From Polaromonas sp. AET17H-212 (GTDB taxonomy: Bacteria; Pseudomonadota; Gammaproteobacteria; Burkholderiales; Burkholderiaceae_C), in NCBI RefSeq assembly GCF_002379085.1, contig NZ_NBZW01000031.1, forward strand, positions 1-48,138: a DNA stretch of 48,138 nucleotides, in the 5' to 3' direction. Shown here in pieces: positions 25,537-34,998 of this stretch (within the stretch, counting starts at the first letter, position 1; every line of letters starts with the position of its first letter). The notes beneath the pieces are model-generated. The model was not told where the DNA came from, did no database searches, and was given only the letters and a program-made list of their open reading frames with translations. The translations under genes were made by a program, and so were the position numbers.

Positions 25537-28374
25537 TCAAACTCCCGCTGCGGCTGGCACCAGCACGTAAACACCCATCACGTCCACCGGCAAGCTGGCT
25601 GTGACTTGGTAAGTGCCTTTGGCATCAGCAGCCTCACGAACACGGCGGTGGTCTTGCAACAGGGTTTGGGCACGTTCGCGGGCGATGGCTTCCATTTGCG
25701 GTTGCCAACCTGGAATGGCGTCCAGCGCCTGCTGAAGGTGGCGGTCACGGACCATTGGCAGCATGTTGCGGACGGCATCCATGCCCAAGAGGGTTTGGGT
25801 CTCATTGGCGGGCAGACTTGCGATTGGATCGCTACCGGAAGCACTCACCGCCACGGTCTCTTCGCACAACATTAATCGGGTCTGGGTGCCGCGGGTTACG
25901 GTGAGCTGGTGGCGCAGGCGCAGCAGCAACACAGTGGTTTTTGCGGTGACGTGGCCGACAAAGGCAGCACCAGCACGGGCGACGGCATCGTCTTCAGACG
26001 CATCTTGCGAGGCCAGTGCGCGCTCCAGAAGGGTGTCAGCCAGAGCGACCACCAGCGGATGGGTGCGGTGGATGAACATCGCACCCTGGTCGGCAGGTTG
26101 ATGAAAGTTCACCCTCAATGTACCTGTGTATCCATCAGCCGCCAGGCGCTCCTTGATGGAGGTTGGCAACTGATCCAGGTGCAGCTTGTTGTGCTGCTTG
26201 TAGGTTTCTAATGGGACACCAAGCTTGGCCACGGCGCGCGTAACAAAGCGTTCCACATCATCTTCGCCACCCAGAACGGCTGCAGACTTGCGCCATTCGG
26301 GCAGAACATCTTCTGGCTTGATACGGCGCTGGGCAAAGATAGAGCGATTTTTGGCGGCCTTATCGCGGGCGCTTTGCCAGGCGGTTTCGATGTCGCGCGC
26401 TGGTTCACCAAAGTCGAGGGCGGTTTGCGCCTGATGACCGACACGGTTGTTTTTGCGCAGCAGGACAGCATTGAGCAGCGCCTGGGTAAGTTTGCCTTGG
26501 TCGTCTGGCATGGGAACCAGCACGCCGAGCTCTTTGCGGATGCTTTCGGCCTTGCGCAAAATGACTTGCAGCACGGCACCATCCACCGGGTTGTCTTCAC
26601 CATAGAGCATGGTGCTGCGGACCTCGCGCGCCTTTTGACCAAAGCGGTCAACGCGACCTTCTCGCTGCTCATGGCGGGTGGGGTTCCAGCTCAGGTCGTA
26701 ATGCACCACGGAGGTGAACAAGCCTTGCAAGTTGATACCCTCAGACAGGCAGTCGGTGGCCACCAAAATGCGCTTTTCCGTATCGCCCAGCTCTTCGACT
26801 GCTGCTTCACGTTCGCTTGGGGTTAGTTCGCCCGTGACCGCTTTAACGGTCGCATCCTTAAATTTGCCCCGCAGAAAGTTGGCCAAGTAGTGAGCTGTGG
26901 CAATGTAGCGGCAAAAGACCACTGGTTTGAAGCCCTCCTTGACCAGCAGCGTCAAATGCTCCAGCAGCTTGGCAAGCTTGGGGTCGTTGGCATCGCCGGC
27001 AAGTTTTTCTGCATCGACAATGAGTTGCTGTAAGAGCGCGCTGTCCTCAGTTTGAGCGGCGGGCTCAATGTCGTCGGTGGACAGGGCATCGTCAATGCCA
27101 TCCAGCACACGGTCGCCAGCCTGGGATTCGATGTCTTCCAAGGACAGTTCGTCGGCATCTTCGCCTTTGGCTGCACCATCCAGCCGGGTGCGCAAGGCAT
27201 TGACGGCGGCGGCAGGGGATGAAGAAATACATCGCAGCAGTGCCAGAGCGGCCCACCAGCCCATGCGCTGCTCGCGCAAGCCCTGCCCTTCGGCACGTAC
27301 CACCAATTCACGCGCATAGTCCAGCACGTCGTTAAAGAGCTGACCCCAAGCCCCGGTAAGTCGGTACGTGATTTCGGCTGTTTTGCGCTCCGGGAACATC
27401 GATGCGTCTTGCCACTCTGCGATATCGGGACGGCGGCGCTGCACAAAATGGCGTGAAAGGTCATCCCGCAGGTCGGTGCGCGCACCGGGCGCCAAGTCCT
27501 TGAGTTGGGTGAAGTCAGGCTTCAACAACCCAAGCAAATTGAAGAAGGCATCTTCGTCGCCGCTGTGGGGCGTCGCAGTGAGCAGCACCATATGGCGGTT
27601 GACGTCTTCAGACAGGCCCTTGAGAAGCTGGTAGCGCTGCTGCCGACCTTGGCCACCATGGGTGCAGGTGTGGGCCTCGTCTACGATGACGAATTCGGGG
27701 CAGAAGCGTTGGAATGCTTCGCGTCGGCGTTCAGACTTGATGTAGTCCAGGCTGACCACGGTGAATGGATTGGCGTCAAACACCGAGGTGCCTGGTGCCA
27801 GTTCGCGCTCCAGACGAGCGGCAGTGGCACTGCGCACCACCACGGCATGGATATGAAAACGGTCGGCCAGCTCGCGCTGCCACTGCTCACACAAGTGCGG
27901 CGGGCACAGCACCGTCATTCGCTGGATTTCACCGCGGTCCAGCATTTCACGGGCAATTAGTGCGCCCTCGATGGTTTTGCCGATACCGACGTCGTCGGCG
28001 ATGAGCAAACGCACGGTTGAGAGCTTCATGGCCATCAGCAGTGGCACGAGCTGGTAGGCGCGCGGCTCAACGGCGATGTTGCCAAAACTGCGAAACGGCC
28101 CAGCCCCATTGCGCAGCTTGAGCTGCAGCGCATCCATCAATAGCTGACTGGCGGCATGGTTGCGGGCCTGCTCGATGGTGGGCCATGGAAAGGTGGCGGG
28201 TTGGACGGGTTGGCGCTCTAGCGGCAGGTAAATCAGCGATTCATCCTTCTCACCACCACCCAAAGGGCGCAGATGCAGGGTGTCTTGATTGGACGCAGGC
28301 AGCACTATCCACTCGCGGCCACGGGCGGAGACAAGACTGCCCGGGTAGAACTCAGCGGTCATAGCATTCATCAT
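25537..28374 (-). CDS. SNF2/HepA-type helicase, DrmD-like (945 aa)
   Basis: ATG 28374 directly follows the TAA of the upstream helicase gene. Helicase motifs are Walker A DDVGIGKTIE near residues 127-136, DEAH at 232-235 (FVIVDEAHTCTHGG), the TATPHSGDEDAF motif III, and the C-terminal motifs VATDCLSEGINLQ and HEQREGRVDRFGQ. This is the two-lobe SNF2 ATPase arrangement with no nuclease seen. It is close in length and neighbourhood to DrmD, the SNF2 protein of DISARM class 1, which is encoded next to the DrmMI methyltransferase. It probably translocates on invading DNA. The gene ends 2 nt before the methyltransferase start. Confidence 0.88.
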   Translation of the reverse strand: MMNAMTAEFYPGSLVSARGREWIVLPASNQDTLHLRPLGGGEKDESLIYLPLERQPVQPATFPWPTIEQARNHAASQLLMDALQLKLRNGAGPFRSFGNIAVEPRAYQLVPLLMAMKLSTVRLLIADDVGIGKTIEGALIAREMLDRGEIQRMTVLCPPHLCEQWQRELADRFHIHAVVVRSATAARLERELAPGTSVFDANPFTVVSLDYIKSERRREAFQRFCPEFVIVDEAHTCTHGGQGRQQRYQLLKGLSEDVNRHMVLLTATPHSGDEDAFFNLLGLLKPDFTQLKDLAPGARTDLRDDLSRHFVQRRRPDIAEWQDASMFPERKTAEITYRLTGAWGQLFNDVLDYARELVVRAEGQGLREQRMGWWAALALLRCISSSPAAAVNALRTRLDGAAKGEDADELSLEDIESQAGDRVLDGIDDALSTDDIEPAAQTEDSALLQQLIVDAEKLAGDANDPKLAKLLEHLTLLVKEGFKPVVFCRYIATAHYLANFLRGKFKDATVKAVTGELTPSEREAAVEELGDTEKRILVATDCLSEGINLQGLFTSVVHYDLSWNPTRHEQREGRVDRFGQKAREVRSTMLYGEDNPVDGAVLQVILRKAESIRKELGVLVPMPDDQGKLTQALLNAVLLRKNNRVGHQAQTALDFGEPARDIETAWQSARDKAAKNRSIFAQRRIKPEDVLPEWRKSAAVLGGEDDVERFVTRAVAKLGVPLETYKQHNKLHLDQLPTSIKERLAADGYTGTLRVNFHQPADQGAMFIHRTHPLVVALADTLLERALASQDASEDDAVARAGAAFVGHVTAKTTVLLLRLRHQLTVTRGTQTRLMLCEETVAVSASGSDPIASLPANETQTLLGMDAVRNMLPMVRDRHLQQALDAIPGWQPQMEAIARERAQTLLQDHRRVREAADAKGTYQVTASLPVDVMGVYVLVPAAAGV

Positions 28375-31300
28375 TTATTCGTTTTGGCCAGCACCAAAGA
28401 GGTCGGCATTTTTGGCGAAGATGGCAGGCCACAGAGCCTGCTCTTTCGGGAAGCGGACTACCAAGAATCCTTGCTCATCAAGCTTGCGGTCAATGGCTTC
28501 ATCCTTGTCCTGCTGAGCAGTCTTGTCGTGATGCGGCCCATCGATGAAGACAACCAGGTTGTAGTCGTCGTAGAAAAAGTCGGAGCAAGCATGGACTGAC
28601 TCAATGGTGTGCTGTGCGCGGTCGGGTTTGCGATGCCCATGCGACTCAACATAAACCAGCCAAGCCTGTTCCAGTGAACTGGTGGACATGCGGGCTAGTT
28701 CAGCGCTGTGCTGCTCAGGGGCACGTCCCTGCGTTCCCAGAGCAAGCTTGGATGCAGTCAATCGGCAAAGAATGTCGAGCACCAAGCCTTTGGCCACAGC
28801 ATCTTTTCGGTCAATGAGTGGGTGGTCGGGCTGGTTGTAATAAGACAGCAGGCAACGGTAGCAACCCGCTTCACAAATGGACTTGCCATGCTCGTCCAGC
28901 TCCTCGACCAGCATCTTTTGGGTCCAGGGTTGGCCAGCTTCCGGGCGCTGGAAGTGCAGGATTTCGAGCGCCTCGGCAGCAACGGCCGCGAGCGCATGGG
29001 GTTCAGTGGCGATACGGGTCAACACACCTGCGCCGCCCTCTGCAGCCTCAAAGAACAAGATGGACTGCCTGTTATCGCGGTTTGGCAAGGGCTCGCCGAC
29101 CAACTCGCTTTCCTCCAGTTGATAGACCGCCTCGATGCCGCGTTTAAGGGCGTATTGCAACGTGGTCATAGAGGACGCAGACATCACGCCGAGTCGATGT
29201 GAAGGACGTACCACCAAAATGTTGCGGCGGTCTTCGACAAAGGGGACGATGCGCTGTGGAGGTGTCTTATCCGGGGGCGCGTCATCACCATTCTCTTCGC
29301 CAGCCTCATCCACACCGCCAACCCAGTGACCCGTGACCGGGTTCATCATGAAGCCTCGGACGGACTTCTCCTTACGCCGACGCCATCCATAGTTCATGCG
29401 CCAGATGGTGGCCGCGGGACCGTATTGCAGTTCGAGCAACGGCCCTTCAGCATCGGACACCTCGGACATGACCACTTGCAGCTTGCCGTCCGCCTCGGCG
29501 AATTGCAACGTGGTTTGCATTTCGTAGCCCTGGCGTGTGCGTTCCTCTTCATTGGCGGTAATGCGCTCAGCCCGCTTGGTCGACACATTCTCGATGCGAT
29601 AAAGATTCTTGACCTCTTCGGCGCCTGAGAGCGAGGCATCGCAGGAAACACAACGATCCGCGTCGCGCTGCGAGCGAAAGTGGCCGTAACCGCACGATGG
29701 ACACAAACGCGCGACCTCGGTGGTCAGCTTGGCACCTTCAGAGACCTGGTCTTGGCTGGTGATGGTGAGAAGTGCTTTGGTCACCCGGTACTGGCTGCCT
29801 TCGTGATAAATCAAGCTATAGGGACCAAACTCACTGAGTGCCAGGAACCTTGGGCGGGACAGGAAGCTTTCGCGGCCAATGTTGCCGCGCCGTGCGGGGA
29901 TATAGGCCAGCAGCGGCAGGCGCGGGAAGTTGTAGCCGGGAAGAAAGCCTTGGCTGGCAAGGTAGCGATAGGTATAAAAGTCGCTATTGAAAGCACTGTC
30001 ACCAGCCAGTAACAGGTCACGCTGCTTGCGAGCTTCATTGTGCCTTTGCTGGGCCTCGCGACGTTCGCGTTCGCTGGCAGCGGGATTGTTTTCAATCTTG
30101 AAGTTGAGTTCAATCTGCCGTGCGGTAGCGCGGTACAGATCACGCCAGCGATTCAGGGAACCGTCGAACTCCAGGTAGGCCCGCTGAAATACGGACTCCG
30201 GCCACGTTGGCGTGTACCAGGGCGCACGCTCCGGTGTGAGTTCGTCCTTGAGCATGGCCAGCACGGCCAAGCCGCGCTGATGGGCGCGTTTCTGGGCCTG
30301 AGGCTTGCCCAGGTCTGACTCCAGGTCATCCGTGATGGGCAGCGCGTCGGGCTTGTCCATGTTGAGCAAGTCGCGAATGCTGTTGCCCAGTTTCTTGCCA
30401 GTTTCAGCCAGCCAAATGGCTTGCATATGACTCTGTACGAGCTCGCGGTTGGCGAGGTCCAGCGTGGGCGGATTGACCTGACCATGCACCATGCGCACGG
30501 GGTCACGGAAGTAATACTGGTCGTGCGGCGATTGGGCGGCACAGTAAGTGATGACGAGCGCTGGCTGCCCAGCCCGTCCCGCACGACCGCTGCGCTGGGC
30601 ATAGTTGGCGGGCGTTGGCGGCACATTGCGCATGTAAACCGTGTTCAGGGACGATATGTCGACGCCCAGCTCCATGGTTGGCGAGCAGAACAATACCGGC
30701 AGCCAGTTGAGCTCCGTACCATGCGCTTTCATCCATTCACTGCGGTCCTTCTCAGTGAACCTGAACCGCGCCTCCCGCTCCATACGGTCTTCCTGCTCGA
30801 CCTGCGCTGTGTGTTCTCTGGCCTCAAAATCAAATAGCTGGTGAGCGGGCTCGGCTAACAGTCGTGAAATGTTGCGGTACAGATTGCGGAAAAAGATGTT
30901 GTCATGCGACTGCGTTACGCTGCGACCGTCACCCGCCGCCCAGAGCAAGGAACTGCCATTGAGTTGCCACCCCATCTGGCCAACATCAGTTTCTTCTTTA
31001 CGGACCAATCCGTAGCTTTCCGCCGCCCTGAGCAAAGCGTTGATGACATCCGGATAGGACTTGTCGTTGACTTGCTTGTAAAACGGATTTTCGCCACCCC
31101 AGGTGCTTCCTTTGCGCAGCTCGCGCCCCAAGCGCGACCGGCTGGACCCAATAACCAGATAGTCCTCGATGTTCTGTTTGCGTCCACGTGGTCTGTTGTC
31201 ATCGGCTGGGCGTGACGTAATAAACCATTTGGCAGGTAATGGACGCTCATCTTCTGTGAACCCCCACGGTTCCCGCAAGTTGGCAAAGCTGAGCGTGCGC

Positions 31301-33699
31301 AATTGGTCAAGTTCCGTGCGGTCCAGGTAGCGTGTGGCGATGCACAAGCCCTGGCGCATGGTTTCAAACAGTTTTTGCAGCACCATTGCACGCTCTGCCG
31401 GCTTTGCTGAACGCAGCACCTGAGGGGCATCTGCCCATTCCCCTTCATCAGCGGCCAGGTCGTCAATGTCCTGGTACGTGATGCGGACCAGGCCCAACTG
31501 CTCCAAATTGGGGTTATTGAACCGCCAGCCGCGACGTAGATCGTAAAAGCTGCGGTAACCCAAGATGGAGCGCATGGCGTCCTGCACTTGGCGCCGCGCA
31601 TTGCCCTTGACATCCGGTTGCTGCATGTACTCCGCCCGAACGGCGGCGTCGTCTCTGTCAAAACCAAGGGCCTCGAACACGGAATTGGCGACTTCTTTTT
31701 CCGACAGTGGTTTTCCTGAGGTTCGCTCAAGTGCTGACAACAATGCCGCGCGCGTCAACAGAACTTGCAAGAAGTCATTGAAATGACCTGCCTGCAACGC
31801 TGCGTCTTGCCGGTTGTCTGAGAAACCAAGGACTTTCTTGGCTTCACGTGATAGCTGGTGGTCTTGCTCGTACAGATAGCGAAGCGAAGACAGCGTCAGC
31901 ATGGTGGTGGCCGAGCTGCGACCCTCACCGGAAAGGGATGTCAGGCGCAAGGAATCCTTGCCTGCGGTTGCGTGACTGGTGTTGCAGGCCAGACAAAAGC
32001 GGAAGCTGCCAGGGATGAACCAGCCATTTACGCCTTCTGCGGTAGTGGAGACGCCATCAGGGCGAACTTTGACAGCCTGGGGAACGAATTTCTTTTGGGT
32101 GCTCTTTACGCGCCACTCACCATCGGCTCGCTCCTCCACCCAAGTTTCGGGGTATCGCTCCGGATCCGCATCATTCCATTGACGTTCAACATCAGGCATG
32201 AAAAAGCCGAACTTGATGCCGTCGTCCTCGTGCTGTCTTTCATCGATGTTGCGGCGCTGCAAAATCCGACCCTCCGGGCCCTCTGCGTCCCAGACCGGCA
32301 CGTATTCTTGGCCGCAATCTCTGCAAAAGTGGACGTTGTACAGGTGCCGTGCACGGTCGCCCGCGACGAACTGCTGTCCATACAGGGTTACAGCACGCTT
32401 TCCTGGGGCCTCCAGCGTCGCGTAGACCTTGCCCCCGCCAGATATGAACTGGTGCAGCTTGAACGCAAACAGTGACTTGCCGGAGGCGTCTACAACGTTG
32501 TAGGCCCGCAGCAGGAACTTCTGCAGGTAATCGTTGCATTGCTGCTCCGGCAGGCCAGACGCCGCCGCCAGCAGGCCAGCGGCGTCCTTGAGGGTCTTTG
32601 GCTTTGCCCGGCGCGGCTTGTTGCTTTCATATGTCAAACCCAGCGTCAGTTCTACCCAAACCGATACGGGGTGGCCGGCCATGTCGGCAAAAGACAGGTC
32701 TGCTGGAACGCCTGCTTCGATGGCACTGGCCAGCTTGGGGGCGACCGTTTTTTCAGTCTCAGCTTCGGGGGTGGTGCGTTTGAGCGTTTCTGTGACGATA
32801 TTTCGGCTGGGAATCGCAGTGCCAAACAAACGCGTTGCAACGCCCGCGACGGCGGCATTGCGCTCCATCTCAGTGCCGTCGGTCGCCATGGTGGCGGACG
32901 TGCCGATACAAATGAGCTGGTCTGCAAGTGCCTCACGAACTCGACGGACCAGAAGGGCAACATCGGCCCCTTGCCGCCCACGGTAGGTGTGCAATTCATC
33001 CAGCACCAGGAACCGCAACCCCTTGGCGTTGGCCACCACTTGCTGGTCAATGGCGTTTTGACGGGTCAGCAGCAACTCCAACATCATGAAGTTGGTTAGC
33101 AGGATATCTGGCGGGTTGGCCTTCATTGCCTCGCGCTCTTCAGTGTCTTCCTGACCGGTAAACCGACCGAACGTGACGGCCCGGGAAGCGGGGTCAGCGC
33201 CAAGGAACTTTTTGAGCTCTTCCAACTGGCTATTGGCCAGAGCATTCATGGGGTAAACCACGATGGCCCGCGTGCGCGGTGTCTGGTCGATTTGCTTGGC
33301 TTTCAGGCAGGCATCGACGATGGGGATGAAGTAAGCGAGCGATTTGCCTGACCCAGTGCCGGTGGTGAGCACGTAACTCTCACCAGACGCCGCCAAGCTG
33401 ATGGCTTCCGCCTGGTGTTTGTGCAGGGGCAAGGAATGGCCAGCAGATGAATCGCTTTTACCAAAGCGAAAAATGTCCGCGCACAAAGGGTGCAGGTGGC
33501 CAGCTTGAACAAAGGCCTCGACGGTACCGCCCTCTTTGAAGTTGGGGTTGACCTGGATTAGCGGCTCTGGCCAGAACTTTTGGGAGTCGTATTCGGCATC
33601 CACAAAGGTGCGGATGTCATCCGCTTTGATGCGGGTAAAGCTGCGGGTGAAATCTGAATACTCATTAACCAGATGTCCACGAAATTCGAAAACGTCCAA
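28375..33699 (-). CDS. Giant DEAD-box helicase with DUF1998/MrfA zinc region and nuclease-like tail (1774 aa); first gene of the operon
   Basis: The start is TTG 33699 (MDVFEFRGHLVNEY), with GGGGAG 5 nt upstream; no nearby ATG fits. Helicase motifs are Walker A TGTGSGKS at 113-120, DELH at 234-237, SAT in GTSATMAT, and motif VI YAQRSGRAGRAGQ. Two zinc-type cysteine groups follow: CPSCGYGHF...CVSCDA, and CEAGCYRCLLSYYNQPDHPL, the DUF1998/MZB signature of MrfA, DrmB and DruE-type proteins. The final ~80 residues (DDYNLVVFIDGPHHD, then EQGFLVVRFPKEQA) match the core of DUF559/Vsr-like PD-(D/E)XK nucleases. It may combine in one chain what DISARM splits between DrmA and DrmB, plus a nuclease. Function in defence is inferred from neighbours. 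Confidence 0.85.
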   Translation of the reverse strand: MDVFEFRGHLVNEYSDFTRSFTRIKADDIRTFVDAEYDSQKFWPEPLIQVNPNFKEGGTVEAFVQAGHLHPLCADIFRFGKSDSSAGHSLPLHKHQAEAISLAASGESYVLTTGTGSGKSLAYFIPIVDACLKAKQIDQTPRTRAIVVYPMNALANSQLEELKKFLGADPASRAVTFGRFTGQEDTEEREAMKANPPDILLTNFMMLELLLTRQNAIDQQVVANAKGLRFLVLDELHTYRGRQGADVALLVRRVREALADQLICIGTSATMATDGTEMERNAAVAGVATRLFGTAIPSRNIVTETLKRTTPEAETEKTVAPKLASAIEAGVPADLSFADMAGHPVSVWVELTLGLTYESNKPRRAKPKTLKDAAGLLAAASGLPEQQCNDYLQKFLLRAYNVVDASGKSLFAFKLHQFISGGGKVYATLEAPGKRAVTLYGQQFVAGDRARHLYNVHFCRDCGQEYVPVWDAEGPEGRILQRRNIDERQHEDDGIKFGFFMPDVERQWNDADPERYPETWVEERADGEWRVKSTQKKFVPQAVKVRPDGVSTTAEGVNGWFIPGSFRFCLACNTSHATAGKDSLRLTSLSGEGRSSATTMLTLSSLRYLYEQDHQLSREAKKVLGFSDNRQDAALQAGHFNDFLQVLLTRAALLSALERTSGKPLSEKEVANSVFEALGFDRDDAAVRAEYMQQPDVKGNARRQVQDAMRSILGYRSFYDLRRGWRFNNPNLEQLGLVRITYQDIDDLAADEGEWADAPQVLRSAKPAERAMVLQKLFETMRQGLCIATRYLDRTELDQLRTLSFANLREPWGFTEDERPLPAKWFITSRPADDNRPRGRKQNIEDYLVIGSSRSRLGRELRKGSTWGGENPFYKQVNDKSYPDVINALLRAAESYGLVRKEETDVGQMGWQLNGSSLLWAAGDGRSVTQSHDNIFFRNLYRNISRLLAEPAHQLFDFEAREHTAQVEQEDRMEREARFRFTEKDRSEWMKAHGTELNWLPVLFCSPTMELGVDISSLNTVYMRNVPPTPANYAQRSGRAGRAGQPALVITYCAAQSPHDQYYFRDPVRMVHGQVNPPTLDLANRELVQSHMQAIWLAETGKKLGNSIRDLLNMDKPDALPITDDLESDLGKPQAQKRAHQRGLAVLAMLKDELTPERAPWYTPTWPESVFQRAYLEFDGSLNRWRDLYRATARQIELNFKIENNPAASERERREAQQRHNEARKQRDLLLAGDSAFNSDFYTYRYLASQGFLPGYNFPRLPLLAYIPARRGNIGRESFLSRPRFLALSEFGPYSLIYHEGSQYRVTKALLTITSQDQVSEGAKLTTEVARLCPSCGYGHFRSQRDADRCVSCDASLSGAEEVKNLYRIENVSTKRAERITANEEERTRQGYEMQTTLQFAEADGKLQVVMSEVSDAEGPLLELQYGPAATIWRMNYGWRRRKEKSVRGFMMNPVTGHWVGGVDEAGEENGDDAPPDKTPPQRIVPFVEDRRNILVVRPSHRLGVMSASSMTTLQYALKRGIEAVYQLEESELVGEPLPNRDNRQSILFFEAAEGGAGVLTRIATEPHALAAVAAEALEILHFQRPEAGQPWTQKMLVEELDEHGKSICEAGCYRCLLSYYNQPDHPLIDRKDAVAKGLVLDILCRLTASKLALGTQGRAPEQHSAELARMSTSSLEQAWLVYVESHGHRKPDRAQHTIESVHACSDFFYDDYNLVVFIDGPHHDKTAQQDKDEAIDRKLDEQGFLVVRFPKEQALWPAIFAKNADLFGAGQNE

Positions 33700-33891
33700 A
33701 ATGACTCCCCATATTGCTTTTTGGCACAGTATGCCAGCCCTCAGGCGTGAAGCATCCGACTGATTGAGGGGAAAATTGGCTTGGGCCAGATTTGGTTACT
33801 GGTTGCCTCTTCATCCGTGTAGATCCCAGTTATGGACCGCGCAGACGACCTTTTCGAAAATCCGGCATTTCTGTCATGGCTGCCAGGCTAA

Positions 33892-34467
33892 ATCCTGTTC
33901 AGCCTGGTTAGTCGTCATCATTACTTCTGGGGCCATGCACTTTCGGCCGGCACGTGCGAGCAGTTCTTTGGCCATACGCGTGCACCTGATCGGGTGTGGG
34001 TCACGGACATCGCCTACATTCGCACCTGGCAGGGCTGGCTTTACTTGGCCGTGGTCATGGACTTGCATGCGCGAAAGATCGTAGGCTGGTCAATGAAGCT
34101 CACCATTGCCCGTGAAATCGTTCTGGATGCTTTGATGATGGCTGTCTGGAGGCGCAAGCCTACGCAGAGTGTCCTTGTGCATTCCGATCAGGGTAGCCAA
34201 TACGGTAGCGATGACTGGAAGCGTTTCTGTTAGGCCAATAACCTTGAGCCCAGCATGCGCCGCCGGGGGAATTGTTGGGATAACGCGGTGGCGGAATCCT
34301 TCTTCAGCAGCTTGAAGAAAGAGCGTATCCGCAAACGCATCTACAAGACCCGTGACCTTGCCCGTGCGGATGTCTTTGACTACATCCAGGTTTTTTACAA
34401 TCGCAGTCGTCGCCACAGTCACCTGGGCGGCATCAGCCCCGAGGCATTTAAACGTGCCTCAGTTTGA
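33892..34467 (+). pseudogene. IS3-family transposase (OrfB) remnant with amber codon
   Basis: The frame encodes the integrase core: VWVTDIAYIRTWQGWLYLAV (first D), VLVHSDQGSQYGSDDW (second D), and RRGNCWDNAVAESFFSSLKK (catalytic E), ending SHLGGISPEAFKRASV. A TAG at 34231-34233 replaces what is normally Gln in an F-C-Q-A-N-N-L context, and the 5' third, including OrfA and the helix-turn-helix part, is missing. No clean terminal inverted repeats were found. It lies about 190 bases upstream of the large defence operon and reads away from it. Confidence 0.85.
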
Positions 34468-34608
34468 GGCCAGGATTTGTCAACCGTTCCGTGGGAAGTC
34501 CAATGCATAAAGTTGTTTACGAATTTAGAATGACGTGTTGCCAAATCGTAACGCCGCAAAGGCGCATGAAACCTAGATGCTTGTTTACGACTTTAATTGC
34601 AAGGAACA

Positions 34609-34647
34609 CCGGTGGGAAAGCTGCAGCAATCGCAGCTGGCCCACCGG
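34609..34647. repeat. Long interrupted hairpin in a gene-free stretch
   Basis: CCGGTGGG (34609-34616) pairs with CCCACCGG (34640-34647), and inside it AGCTGC (34619-34624) pairs with GCAGCT (34632-34637). The stem totals 14 bp around a 7-nt loop. A weakly T-rich tail follows. The rest of 34468-34998 shows no gene. It may be an old terminator or a small RNA. Confidence 0.45.
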
Positions 34648-34998
34648 CCTTATTTCATTGGCGCGGCAAATGGCCTGCTGCAGGAAGCTCGCACCTAATG
34701 CAGTAACCTGCCCACGGTCACCAAATTCACACGCACGTAAGAAAAAACGCTTCTAATCGATGCATGCCTCAAGTAGGGCGGCTTGCAGAACGCCTGCGTT
34801 CTTTGAGTGGAAAGTACCTCGTTGCTTCGCAGGTTCAAGCGCCTGTTCTGGCAATAATGAATTGGGGTCACTACTTGAAACCCAATCGGCGCCTCCGAAA
34901 AGTGCTTACGCAGGCGAGCATGACTAAGCCGCAGGTCCTGGACAACAGGAAACCGCCGCCATGCAGTCATTCACACATCATCGAAAGCGAGTTCACAC

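Noticed and set aside
10278..33699. Plain DISARM or Druantia locus
   Set aside because: No DrmC phospholipase-type gene, no separate DrmA and DrmB, and no DruA-D/DruH; additional ATPase, RT-nitrilase and HNH genes are in the same operon.
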